A stretch of 6,968 nucleotides of DNA from assembly GCA_003529325.1 (NCBI GenBank), contig DPVW01000122.1, forward strand, positions 1 to 6,968, in the 5' to 3' direction. This DNA is from Candidatus Latescibacterota bacterium. Lineage in GTDB: Bacteria; Latescibacterota; UBA2968; UBA8231. Under the pieces are notes generated by a model. It was not told the DNA's origin. It ran no database searches and saw nothing but the letters and a program-made list of their open reading frames with translations. The translations under genes were made by a program, and so were the position numbers. Positions 5,397 through 6,968 of the stretch are shown one piece after another. Each line of letters begins with the position of its first letter. Position 1 is the stretch's first letter.

Positions 5397-6563
5397 TCAC
5401 TGGTGGCCCGATTGCCAGAGCCACCGCAGACCGGGAATCCACGCCCCCGCCGACCTGCTCGACAACGCTTGGTCTTGTCCCGCGGTGTGCCAGTCTGGCC
5501 GCTGGTCTGGCTCCCCATTCGGGTCAACGCCGAGCTCACCGACCTCGAAACGCCCGGGGAACTGATTAAGCACCTGGGGTTCTGCAGGCGGCGGCGCGGT
5601 GTCAATCATGGGGTACAGCCAGGAGTACTCCAGTCCCGCGTGTCGCTCGCCGTACCGCGACGGGATGTCTTGTGTCCAGTTACTCGGAATTGTCAGGCAG
5701 AACGCCAGTAGGCATATGAAGGCGATGCGCTGGGAGGCCAACGGCGCTGCGTTGTGCGATCCGCCCGGGGATCGAGTGGCAGCCAAGCTATTCTTAAGGC
5801 GACCTAGCCTCCGCAGACGCGAGCGATACAACAGTGCAGCGCCGAGCAGGGCCATCACGATGTTGAGCGTCTGCCCCGTCCCGAAGGCGAGCCGGTGAGT
5901 CGGATAGTCTCTGAAGAGGTCGATGAAGAAGCGAGGGAATGCGTACCAGAACACGAACCGGGCCCCGGTCGCGCCAGGTGTCGTGTTCACTCTTCTCACG
6001 CGCATCAGGTACGCCATCAGCAGCAGGTTCTTCGCACCGTCATACAGTACCACCGGATGGCGAAACCCGTCCGCGTCCGGAAACTTGACTGCCCACCACA
6101 CCTCCGTCACGGCACCGACGATCTGGCCGTCGATGAAGTTCCCGAGTCGCCCGATCCCCATGAGTAACGCCGCCGGAATGACGAGAGTGTCGGCAAGGAG
6201 GAGGAACGACTTCCGGTACCGGAGTGCAAAGAGTCCCGCGCCAACCGCGCCACCGAGCATAAGCCCATGCGTAGCCATCCCCCCGAGCCAGTAGGCTGGA
6301 ATCAGTCCAAGATGCTCACGGTAGAACGACCATTCGTCGAATGCGATCTCGACGGCTCGGCCTCCGACGAGGACGCCGATGGCCATGAACAGGCTTAGGC
6401 TCCAGACCTCCCGGAGCGACAGGTCCGGCTGGCTATGACGGCGTCTCAGGAAGACATGAATCTCCAAGAACCCGAGAGTAAAGCCCAGCCCGTACCACCA
6501 GAGATGCACACCGGCGATGTCAAACAGGATCGGGTCGATCTGGTGGACGTAGGGTCCGAACAT
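5397..6563 (-). CDS. lgt: Prolipoprotein diacylglyceryl transferase with a C-terminal extension
   Basis: Lgt transfers diacylglycerol from phosphatidylglycerol to the lipobox cysteine of prelipoproteins in the inner membrane. Family landmarks are present: WWYGLGF (22-28), a conserved His in THGLMLGG (98-105), the signature GRLGNFIDGQ (138-147) with the Arg and Asn, HPVVLYD (169-175), and a final-helix motif YAFPRFFIDLFRD (207-219) with Arg211. In E. coli Lgt that motif has Glu four residues after the Arg; here it is Asp215, a conservative change. The enzyme core ends at about residue 250, yet the protein runs to 388. The extra 130 or so residues hold a basic stretch, a hydrophobic segment (about 279-293) and a Pro/Asp-rich tail with SRYGERHAGLEYSWLYP (302-318). 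Usual Lgt length is 260-300. The ATG at 6563 follows GGGGGA at a four-base gap. It ends TGA-G-ATG into the next gene. Confidence 0.88.
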   Translation of the reverse strand: MFGPYVHQIDPILFDIAGVHLWWYGLGFTLGFLEIHVFLRRRHSQPDLSLREVWSLSLFMAIGVLVGGRAVEIAFDEWSFYREHLGLIPAYWLGGMATHGLMLGGAVGAGLFALRYRKSFLLLADTLVIPAALLMGIGRLGNFIDGQIVGAVTEVWWAVKFPDADGFRHPVVLYDGAKNLLLMAYLMRVRRVNTTPGATGARFVFWYAFPRFFIDLFRDYPTHRLAFGTGQTLNIVMALLGAALLYRSRLRRLGRLKNSLAATRSPGGSHNAAPLASQRIAFICLLAFCLTIPSNWTQDIPSRYGERHAGLEYSWLYPMIDTAPPPAEPQVLNQFPGRFEVGELGVDPNGEPDQRPDWHTAGQDQALSSRSAGAWIPGLRWLWQSGHQ

Positions 6564-6577
6564 GCGTTCCCCCGATT

Positions 6578-6967
6578 CTAACCCTGATAGCCAGGAAGGT
6601 TGCCGACAATTGACTCCAAGGCAAGTGCCCCCTCACGACTAATCAGCACGCGGCTGGGGAGTTTCTGAAAGTAGACCGCGAGGAGGTTCGGTTGAAGGCG
6701 GGCGACTTCATTGACTGCAAGGTCGTCATGAATTGCACTACCTGCTCGGGGAAGAACACGATTTCTTGGGGTGCGTTGTTCTCGCCGTAGAGTGGGACGC
6801 CCCGCCTTGGTTGCACATGAATCAGAGGCGGACTTTCGCCCCGATGTGCTGTTGTATTCGCGCCATCGCGTTACAGGGTTGGCTGCGCCAGAAATATTTA
6901 TTTCTGACGCGACCACAGGAAGGGCGACCAAAGCACGCGACGACGCGCCGCCGTAACGCTGTCCAAC
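6578..6967 (-). pseudogene. Unrecognised, probably frameshifted reading frame upstream of lgt
   Basis: One frame is open from the right edge to a TAG at 6578-6580, 14 bases before lgt. Its last 50 residues look protein-like (DDLAVNEVARLQPNLLAVYF, then RVLISREGALALESIVGNLP), but its middle is Arg/Ser/Thr-rich. A second minus-strand frame, 6870-6643, reads convincingly just where the first does not: HVQPRRGVPLYGENNAPQEI, then VFFPEQVV at about 6759-6736. Joining the two near 6725-6740 would give a continuous C-terminus, so a frameshift (real decay or a sequencing error) is likely. A further stop in the second frame at 6871-6873 suggests more damage upstream. I do not recognise the family. If intact in relatives, it would precede lgt in the same operon. 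A TTG start at 6931 is possible in the first frame but poorly supported. Confidence 0.35.
6885..6910. repeat. Imperfect AT-rich palindrome
   Basis: GCG-c-CAGAAAT, a four-base spacer ATTT, then ATTTCTG-a-CGC gives 11-base arms with one mismatch. The core is A/T-rich within GC-rich surroundings. It lies inside the damaged frame upstream of lgt. Dyad symmetry of this size suits a regulator-binding site or an RNA hairpin; nothing in the sequence decides between them. Confidence 0.5.
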
Positions 6968-6968
6968 T

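Noticed and set aside
5396..5605. A 70-residue N-terminal extension of the chalcone isomerase-like protein
   Set aside because: It overlaps the lgt 3' end, is Arg/Ser-rich, and would bury a good signal peptide that begins at the ATG at 5395.

Overview
The window reads as environmental (probably metagenome-derived) Gram-negative bacterial DNA. It is moderately GC-rich, and the proteins are exported: two Sec signal peptides, one lipoprotein with a clear lipobox, and a lipoprotein-modifying enzyme. The phylum cannot be fixed from the sequence; Acidobacteriota-like or proteobacterial lineages are only guesses. Coding density is low, and several reading frames are truncated or shifted, so this looks like an accessory region rather than a core operon.

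Layout, left to right. At 1-420 the 3' end of an unrecognised plus-strand frame runs into a truncated minus-strand protein with a single Sel1 repeat. At 546-1175 (minus) is an exported protein of the lectin/endostatin-like type. At 1356-2375 (minus) is a class I SAM-dependent methyltransferase. The stretch 2376-2926 has no intact gene and holds the C-terminal stump of a trypsin/HtrA-like serine protease. At 2988-3551 (plus, the only intact plus-strand gene) is a lipoprotein of thioredoxin/ATP10-like type with its own AT-rich promoter and a good Shine-Dalgarno sequence. At 3880-4608 (minus) is an MddA-type methanethiol S-methyltransferase, bracketed by two copies of a 29-bp direct repeat with one mismatch. 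At 4703-6563 (minus) lgt is followed, across a TGA-G-ATG junction, by an exported chalcone isomerase-like protein. Upstream of lgt, up to the window edge, an unrecognised and probably frameshifted reading frame ends 14 bp before the lgt start.

The only clear functional unit is the lgt/chalcone isomerase-like pair, which is probably translationally coupled. Lgt would lipidate lipoproteins such as the one at 2988-3551, but that is a housekeeping relation and not evidence of a dedicated pathway. I see no phage genes, CRISPR array, toxin-antitoxin pair, rRNA or tRNA. The most notable signals are the repeat-flanked mddA segment (a possible single-gene mobile or recombined segment), the long C-terminal extension on Lgt, and the cluster of decayed gene ends. 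I did not find a convincing new multi-gene system.
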